Positions 24,081 through 31,866 of a stretch of 44,470 bases of DNA are shown piece after piece; position 1 is the first letter of the stretch, and each line of letters starts with the position of its first letter. The position numbers and the translations under genes were made by a program. The notes below the pieces were generated by a model that was not told where the DNA came from, searched no databases, and was given only the letters and a program-made list of their open reading frames with translations. Origin of the DNA: CAZKXU01 sp964556665 (GTDB taxonomy: Bacteria > Bdellovibrionota_C > UBA2361 > CAZKXU01); NCBI GenBank assembly GCA_964556665.1, contig CAZKXU010000017.1, positions 1 through 44,470 on the forward strand, in the 5' to 3' direction.

Positions 24081-25265
24081 ATGAGTGCGCTACTCACTAA
24101 TTTAAAACTTGAACTCGATCAGATATGCTCTAAAGGCGAGCAGACCTTACTCTCCCCTACCCTAAAAATTTCCGGCACTGAGATTGAATACCGTGGTCAG
24201 CGGCTAATTAATTTTGCAAGCTGGGATCTATTTGGTCTCGGTAATAATCCTGAGCTTAAACGCCTAATGCAGTCGCAGATAGAGCTGCAAGGTATTGCAG
24301 TCTGCGCGCCTCGCGGATCATGTGGAACAACGCCGCAGCATCTTGAATTAGAGGAGCGCTTAGCTAGATTTCTTGGACAAGAGGCGGCCCTTCTATTCTC
24401 CTCCAAAAATCAGGCCGTTCTCTCACTTTTAACGGCAGTATTAGGTGAAAGCTCATTAGTGGCAACTGACGATCTTGTACAGAGTCCAATTCAGGATGCA
24501 GCTTATCTAGTTAATGGAAATTTTATCTCCTTTCCAATACTGGATCAGGAGCGGTTAAATCTAGAGCTAGATCGTGCCAGGAAAAATTATAGCTCAAGGT
24601 TCTTGGTAGTAGAGTCATATTCCCCTCTTACTGGACTAGCCCCCGATCTTAACTTAATTTCGGAGAGTGCGCTGAAGTATGGTGCCGAACTTATCGTAGA
24701 TGAGAGTTTTGCTCTTGGAGTTTTTGGATTGCGTGGTGCTGGTGGTGCGGAGAGATACGCACTTAAAAATCTGTTTGCAATATACGGAGCCTTAAATTTT
24801 GCCTTATGTGGTTTTGGAGGCTTTGTTTCAGGAAGCAGGATCCTAATTGATTATCTGACGACTCGATCAAGAAGTTTTTTGCTCGAAAACCCCCTGCCCT
24901 CGGCTTGTGCAGCGCTTAATAGGCGCATTATTGAGCTGACAGAGCTGCAGATTAATTGGCGCGAATCACTGCTTAAATCAGTGCAAATCTTTCTTCAAGC
25001 AACCTCTCCTTTAATCGCAGCACTGGCTGCACAGTCAGGACCAATTGTTTCGATACCATTCCCCTCTTACGCCTCAGCAAAAAAACTTAGCGCGGCCTTG
25101 TTATCACGCGGCTTTTTTGTTGAGGCTTTGCCAATTTTACGTCCGCTCTCTGCTAAGGGCGTAGTCAGAATTATAATTAATATGCTCCACAACAGGGCAG
25201 AGATCGAAGCGTTAAGTCGGTTGATTTTGGAGCTCTATCCTAGGGTTATAAAAGAAGATCTGTAA
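24081..25265 (+). CDS. alpha-oxoamine-synthase-like protein lacking the catalytic lysine
   Basis: A 394-residue fold-type I PLP-enzyme homologue of the AONS/KBL/serine palmitoyltransferase group. Recognisable family segments are NFASWDLFGLG, GSCGTTPQHLELEERLARFLG, the VDESFALGVFGLRGAGG region and LPSACAALNRRI. Three active-site positions are changed when aligned to BioF. The PLP-binding Lys (in TFxKxxG) is F240 in GALNFALCGFGG. The His of D-x-A-H is F210 in D207-E-S-F. The His that stacks on the PLP ring (H133 of BioF) is Q134 in DDLVQSP. Asp207 is kept. A normal internal aldimine therefore cannot form. The eukaryotic LCB1/SPTLC1 subunit of serine palmitoyltransferase shows the same loss of Lys. 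The gene probably belongs to the prfB transcript (12-bp gap). No active partner enzyme is in the window. A regulatory or heterodimer-partner role is inferred. Confidence 0.88.
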   Translation: MSALLTNLKLELDQICSKGEQTLLSPTLKISGTEIEYRGQRLINFASWDLFGLGNNPELKRLMQSQIELQGIAVCAPRGSCGTTPQHLELEERLARFLGQEAALLFSSKNQAVLSLLTAVLGESSLVATDDLVQSPIQDAAYLVNGNFISFPILDQERLNLELDRARKNYSSRFLVVESYSPLTGLAPDLNLISESALKYGAELIVDESFALGVFGLRGAGGAERYALKNLFAIYGALNFALCGFGGFVSGSRILIDYLTTRSRSFLLENPLPSACAALNRRIIELTELQINWRESLLKSVQIFLQATSPLIAALAAQSGPIVSIPFPSYASAKKLSAALLSRGFFVEALPILRPLSAKGVVRIIINMLHNRAEIEALSRLILELYPRVIKEDL

Positions 25266-25276
25266 TCGAGCAATTA

Positions 25277-25687
25277 CTACTTAGCCGTGTCTGATATTAA
25301 CCCAAGCCGCCTCATCTCTTTTAATAATTTCTTTCTTTCGATTGGCTTGCTTAGGTATGCAGAGCATCCTTTACTCTGAGCCTCCAAGACACTGTACATA
25401 TCATTAACAGCGGTAGTCATGATGACTTTTACGCCATCCTTTCCTACTATGCCCCGCTCCTCCTCATAGGCTCTAATTTCCCCGAGCACCTCTTTTCCAT
25501 CGGCGTGCGGTAATTCAATATCTAAAAGAATAAGGTCGAATTTTTGATTGGCTTCATGCGCATTAACCCACGTAGCGAACCCCTGCTCTCCGTTCTCTAC
25601 AATTTCCCATTTTGCAAATGGCTCTATGATCTTGGCTAAGACCGCCTGACTAGTTCCTTCATCTTCAACTATTAGTACTTTTATCAT
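25277..25687 (-). CDS. stand-alone response regulator receiver domain
   Basis: A 136-residue CheY-like protein without an output domain. The acidic pocket (VEDE, residues 7-10), the phospho-acceptor D56 in LILLDIELP, T91/T92 and K114 in YLSKPI are all in place, so it should be phosphorylatable. It is convergent with the oxoamine-synthase-like gene (11-bp gap). The nearest kinase is the soluble GAF kinase at 21392-22651. It may act through protein-protein contact, as receiver-only proteins do. Confidence 0.92.
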   Translation of the reverse strand: MIKVLIVEDEGTSQAVLAKIIEPFAKWEIVENGEQGFATWVNAHEANQKFDLILLDIELPHADGKEVLGEIRAYEEERGIVGKDGVKVIMTTAVNDMYSVLEAQSKGCSAYLSKPIERKKLLKEMRRLGLISDTAK

Positions 25688-25840
25688 ACCGTCTAAATTT
25701 GCTTGTACAGTCAGACTACGTGGGTAGGTCCGGAATCAATCATTAGTATAAATCGGCTTTTTATATTAATAACTTTAACCCTTGGCGCAATATTAGAACG
25801 ATGTTAAATTTATATCACATTGAATACACTGCGAAAAAAA

Positions 25841-25856
25841 TGTTCTACGTGGAACA
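25841..25856. promoter_or_regulatory. parS site 1
   Basis: TGTTCTACGTGGAACA differs from the bacterial consensus parS (TGTTCCACGTGGAACA) at one position. It lies about 85 bp upstream of parA and should be a ParB loading site. Confidence 0.9.
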
Positions 25857-25889
25857 TCGCTATTCTGGGCCATGGTCACAGCGTGAGAT

Positions 25890-25903
25890 TGTTCCATAGA
25901 ACA
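25890..25903. promoter_or_regulatory. shortened parS-like dyad
   Basis: TGTTCCATAGAACA is a 14-bp palindrome-like sequence with parS outer arms (TGTTC and GAACA) but an altered, shortened centre. It sits between parS sites 1 and 2. It may be a decayed parS, or an operator for ParA/ParB autoregulation. Confidence 0.4.
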
Positions 25904-25938
25904 TTTGAGGGTTGTCAGTTGGCCCAACTGTATGCTAA

Positions 25939-26745
25939 ATGTTCCACGTGGCACATATTATTGCAGTTTCAAATCAGAAAGGTGGTGTTGGCAAGACTAC
26001 CACGGCTGTCAGCCTAGCTGCTGAGCTTGCGCTTCATGGTCGCTCAGTGTTGCTAGTTGATATAGACCCACAGTGTAATGCAACTAGCGGAGTAATGGGT
26101 GGCAGGGACGACAGTAGGGAGGAGGGGGATCTCTATGACCTTTTTAAGGGCAAAATCTCTATAGGTGGGCTCATTATCAAGTCAGCAGTGCCACGATTAG
26201 ACATTGTACCCGGTTCAATTGATCTTGTAGGGATAGAGATTGAGCTTGGGTCAACGAAGGGGAGAGAGCTAATTCTAAAATCCTCTCTTGAGTCGATATC
26301 TGGAAAGTATGATATAATTATTATCGACTGCCCGCCTTCCTCAGGACTTTTAACTCTTGGGGCATTAGGTGCTGCCACATATATACTAGTTCCGATGCAG
26401 GCAGAGTATTATGCTCTTGAAGGTCTCTCTGCGCTGCTGCGCACAATAGATTTTGTAAGGACCACATTTAATCCGCGACTAGAGCTTCTCGGCATACTAC
26501 TTACGATGTTCGATCCTAGAACTAATCTGGCTACCCAGGTTGAAGCAGATGTACGGGGGCACTTCAAAGAGAAAGTTTTTCGAAATATAATTCCAAGGAG
26601 CATTAAGCTCTCAGAAGCGCCAAGCCACGGATTGCCAGTATGTATGTACGATCCTAGCTCCTCTGGAGCGAAGGCGTATAAAAAATTCACAGAGGAACTG
26701 ACAGAGCGTATATATCCAGAACTCGCAATAGTAGGAAATCTTTAG
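25939..26745 (+). CDS. parA: chromosome-partitioning ATPase ParA (Soj)
   Basis: A 268-residue deviant-Walker ParA ATPase. The P-loop KGGVGKT is at residues 14-20, with the signature lysine K14. Walker A' lies in LLVDIDPQCNATSG and Walker B is IIIDCPPS. It works with ParB and parS to segregate chromosome origins. The ATG at 25939 is the first start after the in-frame TAA at 25936-25938. A GTG at 25948 would give MAHIIAVSNQKGG, which looks more like other ParA N-termini; neither has a clear ribosome-binding site. ParB binding at the embedded parS could therefore repress parA directly. parB follows after 74 bp that contain a third parS. Confidence 0.96.
   Translation: MFHVAHIIAVSNQKGGVGKTTTAVSLAAELALHGRSVLLVDIDPQCNATSGVMGGRDDSREEGDLYDLFKGKISIGGLIIKSAVPRLDIVPGSIDLVGIEIELGSTKGRELILKSSLESISGKYDIIIIDCPPSSGLLTLGALGAATYILVPMQAEYYALEGLSALLRTIDFVRTTFNPRLELLGILLTMFDPRTNLATQVEADVRGHFKEKVFRNIIPRSIKLSEAPSHGLPVCMYDPSSSGAKAYKKFTEELTERIYPELAIVGNL
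25940..25955. promoter_or_regulatory. parS site 2, inside the first parA codons
   Basis: TGTTCCACGTGGCACA matches consensus parS at 15 of 16 bases. It begins one base after the A of the parA ATG (25939), so the site encodes ParA residues 1-6 (MFHVAH). Confidence 0.85.
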
Positions 26746-26758
26746 ATATTATATATAA

Positions 26759-26774
26759 TGTTCTACGTGGAACA
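26759..26774. promoter_or_regulatory. parS site 3, between parA and parB
   Basis: TGTTCTACGTGGAACA, identical to site 1, lies in the short gap between the parA stop and parB start. Three parS sites within 1 kb define a ParB nucleation centre. Confidence 0.9.
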
Positions 26775-26819
26775 AATTGATTTTAATTATAGCATATTAT
26801 GATAAAAAAACAGGGAAGA

Positions 26820-27797
26820 ATGGCATTGGGTAGGGGGCTTAGCGCACTAATTTCGACGCCTGTAGCAGTAGCTCCAGAACGTGAACTGTCTATTGTAGGC
26901 TCAGATACACATACAGAAACGGAGCAATCAGCTGGATTTATTAATCCAGAGGGCAACCATAGAGCTGGAAACATGGTGAAGTATATTGAGCTTGAAAAGA
27001 TAATTACAAACCCAAAACAGCCGCGACAGGTCTTTGATGAGCAGGACCTTCAGGAGTTAGCTGCCTCTATAAGAACCCTAGGTGTACTTCAGCCAGTTTT
27101 AGTTAGAAGAGGAGAAGGGGATACTTACGATCTAGTGGCTGGTGAGCGTCGTTGGCGGGCCTCAAAGCTGTCTGGCTTAAAAGTAGTCCCTGCAATAGTT
27201 CAGGAGATATCAGATCAGGAAGCTCTGGAAATTGCTTTGGTCGAGAATATTCAACGTGCGGACCTGAACCCGATTGAAGAGGCAGAGGCATACCAGAGAC
27301 TTATGAATGATTTCTCACTCAGCCAGCAAGAGATCTCTGATAGAGTAGGGAAGGATCGTGCAAGTGTTGCAAACTACGTGAGACTTCTTAAGTTACCACA
27401 CGAAGTAGTGAAGCTTGTGAGAGAAGGTAAGCTTAGCATGGGTCATGCTAAAGCAATTCTGACTGTAAAAGAACCATCGGCACAGATTAGCCTTGCAAAA
27501 AAATCAGTAGAGGAGGGGCTCTCAGTGCGATCGCTTGAGGCTATTACCTCCAGAGTGGTTGTAATGGATGGCGGCAAGCGCTCGGCACGTTCGAATGTGC
27601 ATGTGTCTGGAAATACTGCGGATCATACCGCATTTCCTGATGCAACTGATAGGCTCCGCCACGTGCTAGGAACTAAGGTGACAGTCAAACATCATGAATC
27701 AGGTCGCGGAAGAATTGAGATCGACTATTTCTCTGAGGCTGAACTAGATAGATTGATAGAGATTATATGTGGAGAGCGGACTGGGATTGCGAGGTAA
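26820..27797 (+). CDS. parB: chromosome-partitioning protein ParB
   Basis: A ParB-family CTPase clamp of 325 residues from ATG 26820, which begins MALGRGLSALIS as is typical and has AGGGA 4 bases upstream. An in-frame ATG at 26799 would add seven residues. The N-terminal ParA-contact segment is followed by the CTP-binding ParB/Srx domain (NPKQPRQVF, LVAGERRWRASK, ALVENIQRADLNPIEEA). The helix-turn-helix parS-binding domain has LSQQEISDRVGKDRASVANYVRLLKLP. A C-terminal dimerisation domain completes it. The gene partner is parA and the binding sites are the three parS copies just upstream. Confidence 0.96.
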   Translation: MALGRGLSALISTPVAVAPERELSIVGSDTHTETEQSAGFINPEGNHRAGNMVKYIELEKIITNPKQPRQVFDEQDLQELAASIRTLGVLQPVLVRRGEGDTYDLVAGERRWRASKLSGLKVVPAIVQEISDQEALEIALVENIQRADLNPIEEAEAYQRLMNDFSLSQQEISDRVGKDRASVANYVRLLKLPHEVVKLVREGKLSMGHAKAILTVKEPSAQISLAKKSVEEGLSVRSLEAITSRVVVMDGGKRSARSNVHVSGNTADHTAFPDATDRLRHVLGTKVTVKHHESGRGRIEIDYFSEAELDRLIEIICGERTGIAR

Positions 27798-27834
27798 GGC
27801 GTTGGTCTGACTTCATCTTTGCCCTTTTCCCAGC

Positions 27835-27932
27835 CTTTGTCCTTGTCTTAGCCCTAGTCTTTGTTCCTGTTCTTGTCCGTTTTCCTTGTTCTAGGCCTAA
27901 CCCTTTCGACAAAGACTAGTCTTAGTCTTCGT
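27835..27932. repeat. degenerate hexamer array, pyrimidine-rich
   Basis: Seven successive 6-base units (CTTTGT, CCTTGT, CTTAGC, CCTAGT, CTTTGT, TCCTGT, TCTTGT) run from 27835 to 27876. Related units resume at about 27916-27932 (CTTAGT, CTTCGT). The strand is strongly pyrimidine-rich. It lies in the 252-base gap between parB and the bactofilin gene; otherwise that gap shows no gene. Confidence 0.55.
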
Positions 27933-28049
27933 CTATGACAAATACTTAGATCAACCTGAAGACTACACCGGCCCCCTTACTATTTGACTTCTGCCCCACA
28001 AGATCATACCTTAACTATCGAAATTTAAGCCTTTTAATGGGTATACTCT

Positions 28050-28517
28050 ATGTCATTCGTCGGCTCAAAGGACAAACCAAAAGATATTGAAAAAGAACCA
28101 ATCCTGCCTGTGCATTCCTTAAGTGGAGGCATAGCCAATACCAACCCTAAAGTGGATGCATTTTTGGGAAAGGGTTCTAAAGTTGTTGGTACGCTAACAT
28201 TCTCAGGTCCAGTAGAGTTGGATGGTTTTATAGAAGGTGAGATTAACTCCTCAGATCGCTTGGTGATCGGTGAGGGTGCGGTAATCAACGGTAAGGTGAA
28301 AGGGGCGGAAGTGCTAGTTAAAGGACAGATTAACGGTGATGTAATTGCTTCAAAAAAGCTCTCATTGCGCAGACCTGCTAAAGTGCTTGGTAACATATCG
28401 AGTACTAATTTAAGCATTGAGGAGGGAGTTATTTTTGAAGGCAAGTGTAGTATGGAAGGGATCGCTGACTCTTCGTCAAAGATAACAGGTCCAGCCAAAA
28501 TCGGTCTTTCAGCTTAA
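28050..28517 (+). CDS. bactofilin
   Basis: A 155-residue bactofilin (DUF583), a polymer-forming cytoskeletal protein. Residues about 45-140 form the right-handed beta-helix core with the regular pattern GTLTFSGPVELDGFIEGEI, then ADVLVKGQINGDV-like turns. Short disordered tails lie on both sides, and no membrane segment is present. Bactofilins next to parAB bind ParA or ParB in Myxococcus and help place the origin, so a role in positioning the segregation machinery is likely here. A TATACT directly precedes the ATG; the gene could also be read through from parB. Confidence 0.93.
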   Translation: MSFVGSKDKPKDIEKEPILPVHSLSGGIANTNPKVDAFLGKGSKVVGTLTFSGPVELDGFIEGEINSSDRLVIGEGAVINGKVKGAEVLVKGQINGDVIASKKLSLRRPAKVLGNISSTNLSIEEGVIFEGKCSMEGIADSSSKITGPAKIGLSA

Positions 28518-28598
28518 CTAAATAGTGACTTTTCTTGCCCAGAAAAAAATAGGCGGAATCGTTACGCAAAATACTAGAAAACTTTGGCGGTGAAAAGA

Positions 28599-28625
28599 TT
28601 TACAACCCGAGCGGTGTATTGTAAA
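28599..28625. promoter_or_regulatory. dyad upstream of the ATP synthase operon
   Basis: TTTACAA (28599-28605) pairs with TTGTAAA (28619-28625) across 13 bases. It ends 10 bases before the atpX ATG and could be an operator or an RNA hairpin controlling the operon. Confidence 0.4.
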
Positions 28626-28635
28626 TAAACCAGGT

Positions 28636-29088
28636 ATGACTGTTGAATCTATCTTAAAGACATTCGATCTAACTCAGCTAGATGTGCTAATGATCCCTAT
28701 TGGGGTCATTCTCTTCGTTGCTTTCTGGAAAATACTAACAAAATCGTTTCTCATCCCTTATATGGGGCTTATTGAAGCCCGGGAAAAAGCAACAACAGGG
28801 GTTGATGCTGCGGCGAAAGAGCAGATCGAAAAAAGTGAGCGCATTAAGATCGAGTATGAGCAGAAGATCTTTGATGTACGTGTAGAGGCAATGAGCAACA
28901 GGAATCAGGTTGTAAGTGCAGCCAAGGCCGAGGCTCAGAAAATAGTGGAAAAATCTGAGGCTCAGGCTCAGGAGCATCTACGAAGTGTGCGCTGGGAAAT
29001 CGCTAAAAAACTTCAAAATATAAAGGAAAATCTGAATCAGGAAGCTGACAAAATTGTCTCGGAAATAGTCGCAAAAGTAGGGATTTAA
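28636..29088 (+). CDS. atpX: F0F1 ATP synthase b'-type subunit
   Basis: A 150-residue peripheral-stalk subunit. One N-terminal membrane segment (about residues 18-37) is followed by a long charged helix (about 50-145) rich in Lys, Glu and Ala that forms the right-handed coiled coil with subunit b. Paired b' and b genes at the head of the operon are known from deltaproteobacteria such as Geobacter (atpX-atpF). It is the first gene of the seven-gene cluster and is 6 bp from atpF. Confidence 0.9.
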   Translation: MTVESILKTFDLTQLDVLMIPIGVILFVAFWKILTKSFLIPYMGLIEAREKATTGVDAAAKEQIEKSERIKIEYEQKIFDVRVEAMSNRNQVVSAAKAEAQKIVEKSEAQAQEHLRSVRWEIAKKLQNIKENLNQEADKIVSEIVAKVGI

Positions 29089-29094
29089 TAAAGT

Positions 29095-29655
29095 ATGCTA
29101 AAATTATCAGTGCTAGCAGTAATTATAGTTTTGACACCGACACTTAGCTTCGCTGGCGGGCACGGGCACAGCCCGTCACTCTCAGATCTTTTTTGGCCAT
29201 GGGTTAATTTTCTTATTTATCTCGGAATCATGTATTCGGTTTTGAAGAAGCCTTTGCGCGGAGTTCTGCTTTCACGCAGTGAGAGGATGAGTGCCGCAAT
29301 CGAGAGATCGCGCACAGTATTGGAGCAAGCAAGAGCCCAGTTTGATATGGTGCAAACTCGACTTGATAATCTAGATCGTGAGAGCCATCAGATTAAAGCA
29401 CAGATAAAGGACGAGGGAGAGCGTGAAGCAAAACGTATTATTGATGATGCTAAAAAGAAGGCGGAGCGCACTCTCGAGCAGGCACGTAAGCTTGGGGCTG
29501 CTGAAACACGCGCAATGGAAAATGCACTGCGACGTGAATTGGCAGAGGTTGTTGTAAAACGCGCATCAGATCGAATATCAAAGGAGCTGACTTCTGATAA
29601 GGATCGATCTTTAAGAAGCTCTAGCGTGAATAACTTAAAACAGATGGTTGCATAA
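29095..29655 (+). CDS. atpF: F0F1 ATP synthase subunit b
   Basis: A 186-residue peripheral-stalk subunit. It begins with a cleavable-looking signal segment (LKLSVLAVIIVLTPTLSFAGG) followed by a second hydrophobic segment (LFWPWVNFLIYLGIMYSVL, about residues 32-50), a layout common for the longer b subunit of deltaproteobacteria. The rest is a long amphipathic helix. The stop is immediately followed by the atpH ATG, so translation is coupled. Confidence 0.92.
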   Translation: MLKLSVLAVIIVLTPTLSFAGGHGHSPSLSDLFWPWVNFLIYLGIMYSVLKKPLRGVLLSRSERMSAAIERSRTVLEQARAQFDMVQTRLDNLDRESHQIKAQIKDEGEREAKRIIDDAKKKAERTLEQARKLGAAETRAMENALRRELAEVVVKRASDRISKELTSDKDRSLRSSSVNNLKQMVA

Positions 29656-30201
29656 ATGGCTATTGGTTCAGGAAGAGTTGCAAAGCGATACGCAAAGTCA
29701 CTACAAGAATTATGTGAGGTTAAGGATCTTGATCAGATGCTCGCTGCTCTTAGTTCCTTCGCGAAAGTTTGGCAGAGCAATTCGGAGATCAGGTCCGCAC
29801 TTACTAATCCGTCACTGCCAATCTCTCAGAGAGAAGAGGTGCTAAGAGATTTAGCAACAGTCATCAAAAAGGGAGACGCTTCTTTTGCTAATTTTCTCTC
29901 CCTACTTTTAATCAATCACAGACTTGAATTAATTGGTGAAATTGAGCACTCTTTTGCTCGCCTAATCAATGAAATCAAGGGAATGTTGGCACTAGAGATA
30001 AGTTCTGCTTTTCCGCTTAGCGAGAATGAGCAGGCTGAGCTTGAGCAGGGCATCAAGAGAGATTTTGGTGGGATGGCTACGGTTAAGTGGAGTGTTCGTA
30101 AGGAGATTCTAGGAGGATTATTAATAAAATCCGGTGACCGTGAACTTGATTCGTCAATTAAGGGACGGCTACATAGAATTAGAGCAGAGTTGGTGGCGTA
30201 G
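29656..30201 (+). CDS. atpH: F0F1 ATP synthase subunit delta
   Basis: A 181-residue delta subunit linking the top of F1 to the peripheral stalk. The N-terminal helical domain starts GRVAKRYAKSLQELCE and the C-terminal signature is VKWSVRKEILGGLLIKSGDRELDSSIKGRL. The length is typical. It begins directly at the atpF stop, and atpA follows after 52 bp. Confidence 0.95.
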   Translation: MAIGSGRVAKRYAKSLQELCEVKDLDQMLAALSSFAKVWQSNSEIRSALTNPSLPISQREEVLRDLATVIKKGDASFANFLSLLLINHRLELIGEIEHSFARLINEIKGMLALEISSAFPLSENEQAELEQGIKRDFGGMATVKWSVRKEILGGLLIKSGDRELDSSIKGRLHRIRAELVA

Positions 30202-30253
30202 AGTTTTAAATAAATTGTAACTCTGCTTCAAAATTTTTTTATAACGGTGAATT

Positions 30254-31849
30254 ATGGAAATTAAAGCTGAAGAAATTAGCCAGATCTTAAAAGATCGTAT
30301 TAAGAATTTTAGTGCTGCTCAGGAGTTAAACGAAACCGGCACCATTATCATGGTAGGTGATGGTATCTGCCGTGCGCATGGACTCTCAAAGGTAGCGATG
30401 GGTGAGCTTGTCGAAATTGCAGATGGCATAAGCGGATTGGCATTTAATCTTGAAGAGGACAATGTCGGCATCGTTATTATGGGAGACACTCAGAAGGTAC
30501 ATGAAGGCGATACAGTTAAACGTACAGGTCGTATCGCTGAGGTACCGGTAGGTGATGCAATGGTTGGTCGCGTAGTAGACGGATTAGGAAATCCGATCGA
30601 TGGACTTGGTGAGATTAAGACTAAGGAATTCAGAAGAATTGAGATAAAAGCTCCGGGTATTGTTAAAAGAAAATCTGTACATCAGCCATTACAGACAGGT
30701 ATTAAGGCGATTGACTCTATGATTCCGGTAGGGCGTGGGCAGCGTGAGCTCATCATCGGTGATAGAAAGACCGGCAAGACAGCCGTTGCTATTGATACGA
30801 TTATTAACCAGAAAGGTCAGGGGGTAATCTGTATATATGTTGCAATTGGTCAGAAGAGATCCTCGATCGCTCAGGTAGTAGAGAAGTTAAAAGAACATGG
30901 TGCGATGGAGCATACTATTATTGTTGCGGCTACAGCTTCAGAGCCTGCTCCGCTTGCATTCCTTGCCCCTTATAGTGGGTGCGCCATGGGTGAATTTTTC
31001 CGTGATTCTGGAAGACACTCCGTAATTATTTTTGATGACCTCTCAAAACACGCAACTGCGTATAGAAGCGTTTCACTATTGCTGCGTAGGCCTCCTGGTC
31101 GTGAGGCTTTCCCAGGAGATGTATTTTATCTACATTCAAGGTTGTTGGAGCGCGCCTCAAAGCTTAATGATGAGCTAGGTGCCGGCTCTATGACCGCGCT
31201 GCCTATTATTGAAACCCTAGAAGGTGACGTTGCGGCGTATATTCCAACTAACGTTATCTCTATTACGGATGGTCAGATCTATCTCGAAGCTGATCTGTTT
31301 AACTCCGGTGTTCGTCCAGCTGTTAACGTAGGTCTGTCAGTAAGCCGTGTAGGTGGTGCTGCTCAGATAAAGGCCATGAAAAAGGTCTCTGGTACTTTAC
31401 GTCTAGATCTAGCTCAGTACCGTGAGAAGCAGGCTTTCGCACAGTTTGGATCTGATCTTGATCCAGCTACGCAGGCACAGCTGCATCGTGGTGTGCGTCT
31501 TGTTGAGATTCTAAAGCAGGAGCAATACAAACCGATGCCGGTTGAGTTCCAGATACTCTCTATCTTTGCTATTACGAGTGGATTTGGCGATAAACTAGAA
31601 GTTTCACAGATCCGTCCATTTGAAGCGGCCCTTCATAACCACATTCAGTCGAGTCACCCTCAGATTCTTGAGACAATTCGTACTAAGAAGGAGCTCGATA
31701 AAGATGCAGAGGCAAATTTAAAGAAAGTAATCGAGAACTTTCTTCCGGAGTTCATGGCGGGCTTGAAAGTTGCTCATGGTGCTGGTAGTAACGGTACCGG
31801 AAAAGCAGGTGTCAAAACCGGGGCTGCTCAAACCGCGCATGCGCATTAA
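30254..31849 (+). CDS. atpA: F0F1 ATP synthase subunit alpha
   Basis: A 531-residue non-catalytic nucleotide-binding subunit. The P-loop GDRKTGKT is at residues 169-176, and the region with the arginine finger reads VGLSVSRVGGAAQIKAMK. It is 15 to 30 residues longer than usual: the C-terminus carries a Gly/Ala/His-rich extension after FMAGLKVAHG, ending in AQTAHAH, which is not part of the conserved fold. Subunit alpha alternates with beta in the F1 ring. Confidence 0.98.
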   Translation: MEIKAEEISQILKDRIKNFSAAQELNETGTIIMVGDGICRAHGLSKVAMGELVEIADGISGLAFNLEEDNVGIVIMGDTQKVHEGDTVKRTGRIAEVPVGDAMVGRVVDGLGNPIDGLGEIKTKEFRRIEIKAPGIVKRKSVHQPLQTGIKAIDSMIPVGRGQRELIIGDRKTGKTAVAIDTIINQKGQGVICIYVAIGQKRSSIAQVVEKLKEHGAMEHTIIVAATASEPAPLAFLAPYSGCAMGEFFRDSGRHSVIIFDDLSKHATAYRSVSLLLRRPPGREAFPGDVFYLHSRLLERASKLNDELGAGSMTALPIIETLEGDVAAYIPTNVISITDGQIYLEADLFNSGVRPAVNVGLSVSRVGGAAQIKAMKKVSGTLRLDLAQYREKQAFAQFGSDLDPATQAQLHRGVRLVEILKQEQYKPMPVEFQILSIFAITSGFGDKLEVSQIRPFEAALHNHIQSSHPQILETIRTKKELDKDAEANLKKVIENFLPEFMAGLKVAHGAGSNGTGKAGVKTGAAQTAHAH

Positions 31850-31866
31850 TAGAAGTCAGGGTATTT

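Noticed and set aside
27800..27918. A frame after parB reading like a membrane tail (FVLVLALVFVPVLV)
   Set aside because: The hydrophobic pattern follows from the pyrimidine hexamer repeat. The frame has no start codon or ribosome-binding site, and joining it to parB would need a frameshift without any recoding signal.
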